Shown here one piece after another: positions 1 through 8,022 of a stretch of DNA of 64,000 nt. Position 1 is the first letter of the stretch. Every line of letters begins with the position of its first letter. The stretch is from Oryzobacter telluris (GTDB lineage: Bacteria; Actinomycetota; Actinomycetes; Actinomycetales; Dermatophilaceae), in the NCBI RefSeq assembly GCF_043099285.1, contig NZ_CP170723.1, positions 3,596,001-3,660,000 on the forward strand, read 5' to 3'. The notes below the pieces were generated by a model. It was not told the origin of the DNA. It ran no database searches and saw nothing but the letters and a program-made list of their open reading frames with translations. Both the position numbers and the translations under genes were made by a program.

Positions 1-734
1 CGGCCTCGCGCGCCAGCAGCTGGGCGGCGACGTTGAGCGCCGCGGCCGGCACGGGAGGCGTGTCGGGTCCCGGAGGCAGCAGCGCACGCAGGTGCGCGTC
101 GGTGCGCGGGGTCTGCCCGAGGATGCGGAGCGCGTCGTCGAGCACGATGACCACCGGTCCGGCGTCGCCGTCCGCCGTGGCGGCAGCCGACGGCCCTCCC
201 TCCGCGCCCGAGGTGAAGGTGCGGGCAACGGCGGCCCGGACGCCCCGGGCGAGCGCGGGGCGCCAGTCGCCCGAGGAGGTCGAGCTCGCCCGCGTCGAAC
301 GGCGCACGGTCGACCCCGACCCTCCAGAGGTCGAGGAACGACCAGCAGCCGTGCGCATCCGCGACGACCAGCGAGGCGATGTCGACGACCCCCTCCGCGC
401 GCAGCGAGTCACGCCACCACCCGCTGCGTCCCACGTCACCGCCGGTCGACAGGTGAAGTCCCACAGCCGCTCCCGGCGCGAGCACCGTCCACCGGTGCAG
501 CGGCTCGAGGTACTTGCCGCGGATGACGTCCGGCAGGGCCTCGAGCCGCGGCACCCGGGCGAACGGCGCCACCCCGACCGTGCTCGCCGGGTCGGTGACG
601 ACCCAGGCGTGCGCGTCGAACGGGACGACCCCGGCCACGACGTCGAGGACCGCGACCCGTAGGGCGAGCAGGTCGAGCCCCGCTCCACACGTCGTCGAGA
701 CCGCATCGACCACGCGGTCCCGGTCCGGCGCCAT
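1..734 (-). pseudogene. LuxR-type/HTH transcriptional regulator, N-terminal part, frameshifted and cut by the window edge
   Basis: Reading from the ATG at 734 gives MAPDRDRVVDAV and then a GAF-like sensory region (FDAHAWVVTDPASTVGVAPFARVP, here listed only as its first residues FDAHAWVVTDP) typical of a family of actinobacterial HTH regulators. After GELDLLGRLAP the frame must change by one base to continue sensibly as LARGVRAAVARTF, then VVIVLDDALRILGQTPRT and VPAAALNVAAQLLAREA, which is normal for the family. The extra base lies in the G run at 257-260 (CCCC on the coding strand). The DNA-binding C-terminus lies outside the window. A TAGCCT box six bases before the ATG supports this start. 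It is either a true frameshift mutant or an assembly error. The family call is from recalled sequence pattern. Confidence 0.6.
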
Positions 735-740
735 GGCAGG

Positions 741-746
741 AGGCTA
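741..746 (-). promoter_or_regulatory. -10 box of a likely leaderless promoter (start codon at 734)
   Basis: TAGCCT on the minus strand, six bases before the ATG; no Shine-Dalgarno sequence is present. The spacing equals that seen at several other genes here. Confidence 0.4.
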
Positions 747-853
747 CGGCCGCGGCTGCCCGCACGGCATCCCCCCGAAAGCCGGGATGTCGCCCGCCCC
801 GGCCGCGTCCCTAGCGTGGCGACGTCCGCCACCGACCGACCCCAGGAGCGACC

Positions 854-1141
854 GTGCACACCCTCCACATCGAGCACCCCGTCACCGACTTCGCCACGTG
901 GGAGCAGGCCTTCGCCCGGTTCGCCGCGCGCCGCCGCGCGGGCGGCGTCGTCGGCGAGCGGGTGAGCCGCCCCGACGGCGACGAGCACCACGTCGTCGTC
1001 GCGCTCGACTTCCCGTCGGCCGCCCAGGCGCACGCGTTCGAACAGTTCCTGCGCGACGTCGTCTGGTCGACCCCCTCGAACGCGCCGGCCCTGGCCGGCT
1101 CGCCCGTCACCCGCGTCCTCGAGGTCGTCGCCACCGGATGA
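854..1141 (+). CDS. small conserved protein, probable dimeric alpha/beta-barrel (ABM-like) fold
   Basis: A 95-residue protein starting at GTG 854 behind a CAGGAG ribosome site; a TAGCGT box at 812-817 is a plausible -10. The sequence begins MHTLHIEHPVTDFATWEQAF and has the alternating pattern of a ferredoxin-like dimeric barrel: a beta strand, a W-containing helix, the GV..ERVSRP strand, the HHVVVALDF strand, then an amphipathic helix (AAQAHAFEQFLRDVVW). Such proteins are commonly related to antibiotic-biosynthesis monooxygenases, but no catalytic residues are evident, so no reaction is assigned. It is transcribed towards the accessory operon that follows, 80 bases downstream, and may or may not belong to it. 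Confidence 0.7.
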   Translation: MHTLHIEHPVTDFATWEQAFARFAARRRAGGVVGERVSRPDGDEHHVVVALDFPSAAQAHAFEQFLRDVVWSTPSNAPALAGSPVTRVLEVVATG

Positions 1142-1221
1142 CGTCGGGGCGGGCCGCGTGTATCAGCGTCCCGCGCGCCCGCTCCTCCCCGTAGACGCCC
1201 TGTCCGAGGAGGAGCACCACC

Positions 1222-4125
1222 ATGGCCAACCGCATCACCGCCGCCACCGCCGACATCCCCATCAAGGACCTCGCTGCCTTCCGCAAGGAGCTGAAGAGGA
1301 CCACCTTCACCGCCGTCGAGGCGGGCCCCGCCTTCGCCCAGGCGTTCGAGCGCAGCCCCAACCGCGCCGTCGCGCTGGCCCGGGGCTACGCCGCGACGCT
1401 GGAGACCACCGACGACCACCGCCAGCTGTTCCAGGCCGTGGCGGGGATGGACGACGACCGGCGCCGCGCCCTCATCCAGGGCTACCGGCAGGAGGGCCAG
1501 GGTCGCGGTGTCGTGCAGGCGATCTCGCTGCTCCCGCGCGCCCAGGGTCGTGCCGTGATGGAGTCGCTCGTGAAGAAGCCCGACGGCAAGGTCGACAAGG
1601 CCGCGGCGAAGGAGGTCGGCACCTGGCTGCGCGACGCCGGCGCGGTGATGCGCGCCCACGCGATGGGCCTGCCCACGCCGGACTTCGACGACGCGGTCGT
1701 CGAGTTCTTCGAGGACGTCGGCGACGCCATCTCCGACGCGGTGAACGCCGTGGTCGACGCCATCGGCAGCGCGATCGACGTGTTCGTCAGCGCCATCGTC
1801 GACGTCGTCAACTGGACCATCGAGGCCGTCAAGGACCTCGCCCACGCCCTCTACACCGCGGCCGCGACGCTCGGCGAGCTCGTCGGCAAGCTCGCCGCGG
1901 CGGGCCTGCAGGTGCTCAAGACGATGCTCAACGGCCTCGAGCAGATCGGCATCGCGATGCGCAACATCGTCGTCGCCGCGCTCGACCTCGCGCAGTCGGT
2001 GATCATCGACGTGTTCCGCGCCATCGACAGCCTGGGCCGCACCCTCGCCCAGCTGCTGTCGACGATCGCCAACATCGCGGTCGGCCTGCTGCGCAAGGCC
2101 GTCGAGGCCCTCATCGCCATCGGCAAGGAGATCGGCAACATCCTCGAGCAGGCGGCCCAGTTCGGGTTCGCGCTCGTCGACGGCATCGTCCGCTCGCTCA
2201 TCGCCATGGGTCGCGCGTTCGGCGAGATCATGCTGACCCTCGTCACCCGCCCTGGCGACCTCCTCGGCCAGGTCGTGAAGTCCTTCCGCCAGCTCGGCCG
2301 CACCCTGGGCCAGGTCATGGACGACACCATCGCCGCCGGTGCCGCGTTCGTGCGCCGGGTGGCCGCCGCGGCCGCCCGGATCGGCGAGGCCGTCGTCGAC
2401 CTCGTGAAGTACGCCGCGAGCGCCGCCGTCGCGATGGGTCGGGCCGTGGTCCAGGGCCTGCTCGACGCCGGCAAGACCCTGGTGAACCTCGTGACGAGCA
2501 TCGCCGCCGCGGGCTTCGCCACCATCAAGAAGCTCGTCCAGATCGTCTTCGACCTCGGCCGCGGACTGCTCGGCGTCCTCAAGGACCTCGCCCGGATCGC
2601 CTTCAGCGTCCTCAAGGACGTCATCAAGGCGGCGTTCGAGCTCGGCAAGACCGTGCTCGAGTTCGCCCGGTCGATGGTGGAGTTCACCTACGCGCTGGCC
2701 GCCCGCCTCATCGACGCCGCCCTCCAGGCCGGCGCCACCGTGGCCGGGCTGCTCGAGGCCGTCGTGTCCAAGGGCTACTTCGTCCTGCGCAAGCTCGTCA
2801 CGGGTGTGCTGCAGGCGCTGGGCCCGGTGGGCGACGTCTTCGAGTGGCTCATCTCCCGCGGCGAGGCCCTCGCCAGCGAGCTGTGGCGCCAGGCCGTCCT
2901 CGCCATCCGGTTCGTCAAGAAGAGCGTCACCGAGATCCTCGACTGGGCCCGCGCCCAGGGCGCCGCGATGTTCGACGGCATCCTGCGCTCGGTCGAGGCG
3001 GCCGGCGAGGCCATCTCCACGGTCATCGAGTGGGCCGAGGCCACCAGCGACGCCGCGCTCGAGCTGCTCGCCGAGGCCACGGTCCGCGTCGGCAACAGCA
3101 TCGAGTACGTGCTGTCGTACGTGGCGAACGACGTCCTCCCGGCCCTCGGGAACGTCATCAAGGGTGCGCTCGACGCCGGCAAGAGCCTCGTCGACATCGT
3201 CGCGTGGGCCCTGGACCGGTCCCTGCAGATCCTCACCGAGACGGTGAAGAGCCTGCTCGAGCTCGGCAAGACCATCGCCCAGCTCGCGGCGGCCACCCTC
3301 GCCGACCCGAGCAGCGCCCTCGACAACCTGCTCAAGGCGTTCGACGCCGTGGGCAAGACGCTCGACGAGGTCGCCGACGGCATCTGGTCGCTCGGGGAGA
3401 CGGCGTTCGAGGCGTTCGTCCGGTCCGCGAAGGCCATCGGCCGGGCGATCGGCGAGATCCTCTCGGCCGCGTGGGAGATCGTCGGTGCCGCTCTCGGCGC
3501 CGCCGTCAGCATCCTGTGCTCGCTCCTGGCCGGCTACCGGCCCATGACGGCGCAGGAGATCGCGGAGGCGCGGCTCGTGTTCGAGGACGCCCTCGACTAC
3601 GACCACATCTTCTTCGCGATCGACGACATCACCAACGACATCATCTTCGGCATCCAGGACTTCGTGACGAAGAACCCCGACTCGCGCGCGTTCGTCACGA
3701 ACTCGCTCGTCAACTTCGACGTCGACGACGGCCTCTCGCGCCGCACGATGATCCACGAGCTGACCCACGTGTGGCAGTACCAGCACACCGGCTCGGCCTA
3801 CCTCGCGGACGCCGTCTACGCCCAGGCCACGGGCGACGGGGTCGGCGACAGCGGCTACAACTACGGCTACCGCGAGGCCTCGACGCCCAAGGTCACCATC
3901 GAGAAGGACTTCGCCGGGGCCACCGAGACCGGCCCGGTCGGCGACTGGATGGGCGAGGAGGGCCAGGACGACCTGGCCGCCGACGGCTCCACGTGGGCCA
4001 CGCTCAACCCGGAGCAGCAGGCGCAGGTCATCATGCACTGGTACGTCCGCAAGGTCCTCGAGGGCCAGACCGACGTCGAGGTCGCCCCGTGGCAGCCCTA
4101 CGTCGAGCTCGTCCGCGCGGCGTGA
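1222..4125 (+). CDS. 967-residue 29-mer amphipathic helical-repeat protein with C-terminal HExxH metalloprotease-like domain
   Basis: First gene of a five-gene operon; the ATG follows GAGGAGCACCACC. Residues about 1-140 are a helical head. From about 218 to 770 the chain is an amphipathic helical array whose small-residue/Gly signature (for example LGRTL, IGKEI, AGKTL, LGKTV) recurs every 29 residues: Gly at 243, 272, 301, 330, 359, 388, 417, 446, 475 and 504, then 595, 624, 653, 682, 711 and 740. After about residue 790 there is a compact domain with MIHELTHVWQYQHTG; HELTH is residues 845-849, a zinc-binding HExxH motif as in gluzincin-like peptidases (DUF4157-like, by resemblance). There is no signal peptide, and the repeats are amphipathic rather than transmembrane. 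The function is unknown. Coupling to a caspase-fold protein and acyl-carrier/ketosynthase genes suggests a dedicated complex. Confidence 0.85.
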   Translation: MANRITAATADIPIKDLAAFRKELKRTTFTAVEAGPAFAQAFERSPNRAVALARGYAATLETTDDHRQLFQAVAGMDDDRRRALIQGYRQEGQGRGVVQAISLLPRAQGRAVMESLVKKPDGKVDKAAAKEVGTWLRDAGAVMRAHAMGLPTPDFDDAVVEFFEDVGDAISDAVNAVVDAIGSAIDVFVSAIVDVVNWTIEAVKDLAHALYTAAATLGELVGKLAAAGLQVLKTMLNGLEQIGIAMRNIVVAALDLAQSVIIDVFRAIDSLGRTLAQLLSTIANIAVGLLRKAVEALIAIGKEIGNILEQAAQFGFALVDGIVRSLIAMGRAFGEIMLTLVTRPGDLLGQVVKSFRQLGRTLGQVMDDTIAAGAAFVRRVAAAAARIGEAVVDLVKYAASAAVAMGRAVVQGLLDAGKTLVNLVTSIAAAGFATIKKLVQIVFDLGRGLLGVLKDLARIAFSVLKDVIKAAFELGKTVLEFARSMVEFTYALAARLIDAALQAGATVAGLLEAVVSKGYFVLRKLVTGVLQALGPVGDVFEWLISRGEALASELWRQAVLAIRFVKKSVTEILDWARAQGAAMFDGILRSVEAAGEAISTVIEWAEATSDAALELLAEATVRVGNSIEYVLSYVANDVLPALGNVIKGALDAGKSLVDIVAWALDRSLQILTETVKSLLELGKTIAQLAAATLADPSSALDNLLKAFDAVGKTLDEVADGIWSLGETAFEAFVRSAKAIGRAIGEILSAAWEIVGAALGAAVSILCSLLAGYRPMTAQEIAEARLVFEDALDYDHIFFAIDDITNDIIFGIQDFVTKNPDSRAFVTNSLVNFDVDDGLSRRTMIHELTHVWQYQHTGSAYLADAVYAQATGDGVGDSGYNYGYREASTPKVTIEKDFAGATETGPVGDWMGEEGQDDLAADGSTWATLNPEQQAQVIMHWYVRKVLEGQTDVEVAPWQPYVELVRAA

Positions 4126-5144
4126 GCCCGATGACGCCCACGCCCCGCACGGTCACGGTCGTCGCGGTCTCCGCGGCGGCCGGACCGCACGGCCCGCACG
4201 GCCCGCTCGGCCCGCTGCTCGACCGGTGGCGGCGCGGTCCGGGGCTCCGGCTGGTGCCGTGGGAGCTGTACGGCTCCCACGGCCCGGGCCCGGCCGACCT
4301 GGCCCGCCTCGCCGCCGGCTCCGGTGCGCTGCTCCTCGTGGGGCCGCGCAACCGGGCGCCGCGGACCGTGCTGGCCGGTCCGGTCGTCCTCGCCCCCGGC
4401 GGCCGCCCGGTGCCGGCCGCGTGGCTGCCCGCCACCTCGACCCGCGACCTGGCCCGCTTCGCCCGTACGGCCGTGGCGGTGCACACCCGGGCGGACGCCG
4501 GCGGCTTCGCCGACGACGACACCCCCTCGGCCGCGCCCACGCGCACCCTCGCCGTGCTCGGCGAGCGCCAGCCCCGCTTCGACCGCCTCGCCGAGCGGGT
4601 CACCGTCATCGGCACGGAGGCGGAGGCCGCGGGCGGGCTGCGGACTCTTCGCTGCACCGCCTACGAGCTGAGCCGCGACGACACCGTCGACCTGCTGGGC
4701 CGCGGGCCGGCGCTCGCGGTCTACGTCGGGCACGGGCGACCCGTCGGCTGGGTCGGGTACGCCGGGATGCGCGCCCACCACCTCGCCGATGCCGCGGCCC
4801 GCCCGGGACACGAGCCGGTCGCCGCGCTCCTCTCCCTCACCTGCCGCACCGCGAGCCGGCGCCGCACCGGCCTGTCCTTCGCCGAGTCCCTCCCCCTGGC
4901 CGGTGTGGCCGCGGCGACCCTCGGCGCGGTCGTCCCGACCCACCACACGGCCAACGCCCGCTGGGCGGTGCGCATCGCCCGTGACGCCGGTTCCGCCCGC
5001 ACCGTCGGCGACCTCGTCGCGGCCATCACCCCGCACGACCCGCACGCGTCGGACTACCGCCTCCTCGGCGACCCGACGGCCCCCCTGCTCGACGCGCCCG
5101 CGTTCGACACCGTCACCCCCCGTCGCCTCGAGGAGGCATCATGA
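4122..5144 (+). CDS. caspase-fold (clan CD, C25/CHAT-like) protein
   Basis: Starts at GTG 4122, giving a GTGA overlap with the preceding stop, the same coupling as every other junction in this operon; ATG 4131 is the alternative. The 340-residue product has a C-terminal half typical of caspase-like folds: AVYVGHGRPVGWVGY, a hydrophobic strand ending in a His-Gly pair (His204), followed by VAALLSLTCRTASRR with Cys241 at the end of the next strand. These would form the His/Cys dyad of gingipain/CHAT-type cysteine peptidases. LLGDPTAPLL near the C-terminus also recurs in C25/CHAT proteins. The N-terminal 110 residues are variable and rich in Gly, Pro and His. Substrate unknown; the metalloprotease-like protein encoded upstream is an obvious candidate partner. 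Family assignment is from motifs only. Confidence 0.65.
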   Translation: MSPMTPTPRTVTVVAVSAAAGPHGPHGPLGPLLDRWRRGPGLRLVPWELYGSHGPGPADLARLAAGSGALLLVGPRNRAPRTVLAGPVVLAPGGRPVPAAWLPATSTRDLARFARTAVAVHTRADAGGFADDDTPSAAPTRTLAVLGERQPRFDRLAERVTVIGTEAEAAGGLRTLRCTAYELSRDDTVDLLGRGPALAVYVGHGRPVGWVGYAGMRAHHLADAAARPGHEPVAALLSLTCRTASRRRTGLSFAESLPLAGVAAATLGAVVPTHHTANARWAVRIARDAGSARTVGDLVAAITPHDPHASDYRLLGDPTAPLLDAPAFDTVTPRRLEEAS

Positions 5145-5392
5145 CCCGCTCCGAGATCCTCGCCACGGTCCGTGAGGAGCTGGCGGTCGCCGCTCCCGAC
5201 GTCCCCGCCGACGCCGACACCGCGGCCCACTTCGGGGTCGACCTCGGCGTCGACTCCCTCGCGGTGCTCGAGTTCGTCGCCCGGCTCGAGTACCGGTACG
5301 GCATCGCGGTGCCGGACGACGCCTGGCCCGGCCTGACGTCGATGGACGCCGTCGCCGACCACCTCCACGGCGCGCTCGTCACCGCGTCGTGA
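5141..5392 (+). CDS. acyl carrier protein
   Basis: An 83-residue protein with the phosphopantetheine attachment motif GVDLGVDSLAVLEFV; Ser39 is the predicted modified serine. Length, acidity and the three-helix pattern fit a discrete type II ACP. It overlaps the caspase-fold gene by ATGA (5141-5144), and its own stop overlaps the ketosynthase start by GTGA (5389-5392). An ACP placed next to a ketosynthase normally carries the growing acyl chain. No malonyl transferase, ketoreductase or dehydratase gene is present in the window, so missing activities would have to come from housekeeping fatty-acid synthesis. Confidence 0.9.
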   Translation: MTRSEILATVREELAVAAPDVPADADTAAHFGVDLGVDSLAVLEFVARLEYRYGIAVPDDAWPGLTSMDAVADHLHGALVTAS

Positions 5393-6582
5393 GCACGTCC
5401 TCCCCGGCGCGGGCGGACGTCGTCGTCACCGGGATCGGCGCCGTCAGCGCGCTCGGGGGTGACGCGGCCACCACCTGGCGCCACGTCCTCGACGGGAGGT
5501 CCGCACTGCGCCCGTGGGACGACCTCGCGGCCGAGGGGCACGCGGTCTCCGTCGCGTGCCGCGTGGGGCGGGACGTCATCGGGCCGGAGGTCGCGGCCTC
5601 CCACCGCGGGCGGGCCCTGGGCCTGCGGGCGGCCACCGAGTCCCTCGCCGACGCCGAGCTGATCGGGGTCGGGGGCCGGCTCGTCGACGGCCTGGACCCC
5701 TCGCGCGTCGGGGTGTTCATCGGCACGACGATGGGTGAGTCCGGCGTGTATGAGGAGGCCGAGGAGAGCGGGCACTTCGACCTCGCGCAGGGTGGCTCGC
5801 AGGTGCTGGCGCAGGCGATCGCCCACGCCCACGGCATCACCGGACCGGTTCGCACTCTCGGAACCGCCTGTGCCGCAGGGAACTACGCGATCGGAGCTGC
5901 GGCCCGGGCCGTGGCGTCGGGCCGGCTCGACGTCGCCGTGGCCGGCGGGGTCGAGCCGTTCTCGCGGATCGCGATGGTCGGCTTCACCCGGATGCGCGCG
6001 ATGGCGCCCGAGGGGTGCGCGCCCTTCGGGACGGGGCGGCGCGGCATGACCCTCGGTGAGGGCGCGGGCATCCTCGTGCTGCGGCGGGCAGCGGACGTCG
6101 ACCACGCCCGCGCCGTCGTGCGCGGGCTCGGGCTCAGCGCCGACGCCCACCACCCCACGGCCCCCCGCGAGGACGGCAGCGGCATGGCCGCGGCGATGCG
6201 CGCGGCCCTGCGGCTGTCCGACCTCACCCCCGAGGACATCGGCTGGGTCAGCGCCCACGGGACCGGGACGCCCCGGTCGGACGCGGCCGAGGCCCTCGCC
6301 CTCCGCGCCGTCTTCGGCGACCGGCCGCCGCCCGTGTCGAGCATCAAGGGCGCGCTGGGCCACGCCCTCGGGGCCGCGACGGCGCTGGAGGCCGTCGTGT
6401 CCGTTCGAGCCCTGGAGAAGGGGATCCTGCCGCCGAACGCCGGTGTCGTGCAGGTGGACCCGGCGCTCGAGGTCGACGTCGTCCTCGACGCCCGACCGGC
6501 GCCGGGGCTGCAGCACGTCCTCAGCTGCGGGTACGCGTTCGGCGGGCTGAACTCGGCGCTCGTCCTGGGGCGGGCGGCATGA
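5389..6582 (+). CDS. beta-ketoacyl-ACP synthase, KAS II-type, complete active site
   Basis: A 397-residue ketosynthase of full length. It has the complete Cys-His-His triad: Cys161 in LGTACAAGNYAIGAA, His290 in SAHGTGTPRSDAAEA, and His325 in IKGALGHALGAATALEA. The C-terminus has the usual SCGYAFGGLNSALVL glycine loop. It would catalyse decarboxylative condensation of an acyl group with malonyl-ACP. The start is GTG, overlapping the ACP stop. Its stop overlaps the ATG of the following ketosynthase-like gene, the arrangement of KS and chain-length-factor pairs in type II systems. The product cannot be predicted from the sequence. Confidence 0.9.
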   Translation: MSTSSPARADVVVTGIGAVSALGGDAATTWRHVLDGRSALRPWDDLAAEGHAVSVACRVGRDVIGPEVAASHRGRALGLRAATESLADAELIGVGGRLVDGLDPSRVGVFIGTTMGESGVYEEAEESGHFDLAQGGSQVLAQAIAHAHGITGPVRTLGTACAAGNYAIGAAARAVASGRLDVAVAGGVEPFSRIAMVGFTRMRAMAPEGCAPFGTGRRGMTLGEGAGILVLRRAADVDHARAVVRGLGLSADAHHPTAPREDGSGMAAAMRAALRLSDLTPEDIGWVSAHGTGTPRSDAAEALALRAVFGDRPPPVSSIKGALGHALGAATALEAVVSVRALEKGILPPNAGVVQVDPALEVDVVLDARPAPGLQHVLSCGYAFGGLNSALVLGRAA

Positions 6583-7100
6583 CCACGCAGACGTGGACGA
6601 GCGAGCCGCTGGAGGCCGCGGGCGAGTCCGTGGCCGCATGGGTGGCGGCGCGGCTGACCGAGGCCGACCCCCCGCTCCCGACCGGCGACGCGGTCGTCCT
6701 CCACGTGGCGACGCCGGACAACGGGTCGCGCGAGGCCCTGGCGTTCTGGCACGCCGCCCACACCACCGGGTTCGCGCTGGCCGCCCCCGGCGCCTTCCCG
6801 TGGACCCTCTCGAACAGCGTCACCGGACGCATCTCCGTCGCCCTCGGGCTCACCGGCCCCTGCACGACGTGGGTCGGTGGCCCGGAGGCCGAGGCGGAGG
6901 CCGAGCTGGCCGCGCGGCTCGACCTCGAGGACGGCCTGGCCACCCGGGCGCTCGTCGTCACCGTGTCGGGGTGGCCCGAGCCGGATGCCGCGGGGTCGCC
7001 GGCCCGCATCCGCCTCACCGCGACCGTGCTCGAGGCGTCCCCGTGGACCGGTGACGCGCAGCGCTCGGCCGCCGGCGGGTCGGCCCGCCTCGCCTTCTGA
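6579..7100 (+). CDS. short ketosynthase N-domain-like protein without active-site Cys (possible chain-length-factor-like subunit)
   Basis: A 173-residue protein, last in the operon, ATGA-coupled to the ketosynthase. The segment FPWTLSNSVTGRISVALGL, then TGPCTTWVGGPEAEAEAELAA and RALVVTVSGW, follows the order of the ketosynthase N-terminal half (N-S-V-x-G-x-I-x-x-x-L-G-L-x-G-P). However, where the family has its nucleophilic Cys region (TACSS/TACAA) it has TTWVGGP, so it should be catalytically inactive, and the entire C-terminal half is absent. By analogy it could be a heterodimer partner of the upstream KAS, but it is far smaller than a true chain-length factor (about 400 residues). Homology is distant and inferred from pattern. 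Confidence 0.6.
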   Translation: MTTQTWTSEPLEAAGESVAAWVAARLTEADPPLPTGDAVVLHVATPDNGSREALAFWHAAHTTGFALAAPGAFPWTLSNSVTGRISVALGLTGPCTTWVGGPEAEAEAELAARLDLEDGLATRALVVTVSGWPEPDAAGSPARIRLTATVLEASPWTGDAQRSAAGGSARLAF

Positions 7101-7115
7101 ACGCGCCGGAACCGG

Positions 7116-7188
7116 GCACTTCTGGCGATCCACCCACCTCCGGACCGCGACCACGGGCCTGTTCGGGTGGGTGGATCGCCAGAAGTGC
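7116..7188. repeat. long inverted repeat, 22-bp perfect arms with 29-nt loop
   Basis: Arms 7116-7137 and 7167-7188 are exact reverse complements (arm begins GCACTTCTGGCG). It starts 16 bases after the stop of the five-gene operon and may act as its terminator, although no T-run follows. The arm length is unusual for a simple terminator. Confidence 0.75.
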
Positions 7189-7297
7189 GGGTCCTGACCT
7201 GCTCCTGACCTTCTGGGGCGCCCTTGACGAAACCCTGTCGGGCTCCGCACGCAGACCTGACCCAACCCCGGGGAAGTGACGGGCAGGGTCCTCGGTC

Positions 7298-7999
7298 ATG
7301 GCCTCCGCGCACCCCCACCGCGTCGTCCGTCCCTCCCGCCCCCGCCGTGCTTCCCGGACCGGCCGCACGGGTGGTGTCCTGCGCCGGTTCGTCGCCGCCG
7401 CGGCCCTCGCCGTGCTCGCCCTCCCGGTCGGCGCCGCGGTCGCCGCCGCCGCGCCGCCGCCTCCCCCGGACGAGTCGGACTCGCGCGCCCAGCTCGCCAC
7501 CCTGCACGTGGGCTACGAGGACAACGTGGGCTACGACCGGAGCCTGTTCACGCACTGGATCACGATCAGCGGCACCTGCGACACCCGCGAGACGGTGCTC
7601 AAGCGCGACGGCACCGGCGTCACCACCGACTCGTCCTGCCGCGCGACGGGCGGCACGTGGAAGAGCGTGTACGACGACAGGACGTTCACCGTCTCCTCCG
7701 ACCTCGACATCGACCACGTCGTGCCGCTCGCCGAGGCCTGGGGTTCGGGCGCCAACCTCTGGGACGCAGCCAGGCGCAAGGCGTTCGCCAACGACCTGAA
7801 CATCCCCCAGCTGATCGCGGTCTCGGCGTCGAGCAACCGCTCGAAGTCCGACCAGGACCCCGCCGAGTGGCAGCCACCGAGCACGGGCTGGCACTGCCAG
7901 TACGCCCGCTCGTGGATCCAGGTGAAGTACGTCTACGACCTCGAGGTCAACAGCGCCGAGAAGACCGCCCTCACCGGCATGCTCGACGCCTCCTGCTGA
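7298..7999 (+). CDS. secreted HNH-family nuclease (DUF1524/GmrSD C-terminal-like)
   Basis: A 233-residue protein with a long basic N-terminus (RPSRPRRASRTGR), a hydrophobic stretch (AAALAVLALPVGAAVAAAA) and an Ala-rich cleavage region, indicating export. The mature part carries the family hallmark DLDIDHVVPLAEAWGSGA, then FANDLNIPQLIAVSASSNRSKSDQDPAEWQPP and a final C-x-Y-x(4)-W-x(3)-K pattern. DIDHVVPL provides the HNH-type metal and base residues, and SSNRSKSDQDP the Asn/Lys/Asp. Exported members of this family are thought to degrade extracellular DNA for nutrient use or competition; the exact activity is inferred. No immunity gene is adjacent, as expected for a secreted enzyme. Confidence 0.85.
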   Translation: MASAHPHRVVRPSRPRRASRTGRTGGVLRRFVAAAALAVLALPVGAAVAAAAPPPPPDESDSRAQLATLHVGYEDNVGYDRSLFTHWITISGTCDTRETVLKRDGTGVTTDSSCRATGGTWKSVYDDRTFTVSSDLDIDHVVPLAEAWGSGANLWDAARRKAFANDLNIPQLIAVSASSNRSKSDQDPAEWQPPSTGWHCQYARSWIQVKYVYDLEVNSAEKTALTGMLDASC

Positions 8000-8022
8000 C
8001 GACCCCACCCGGAAACGTCACG

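Noticed and set aside
811..4038. 1075-residue minus-strand open frame
   Set aside because: Opposite strand of the 29-mer repeat gene; its Asp/Val/Glu/Gly-rich composition is the complementary image of the repeated helices, without a ribosome site or recognised domain.
7116..7188. CRISPR repeat or attachment site
   Set aside because: A single inverted repeat, not a direct-repeat array; no integrase or tRNA end adjacent.
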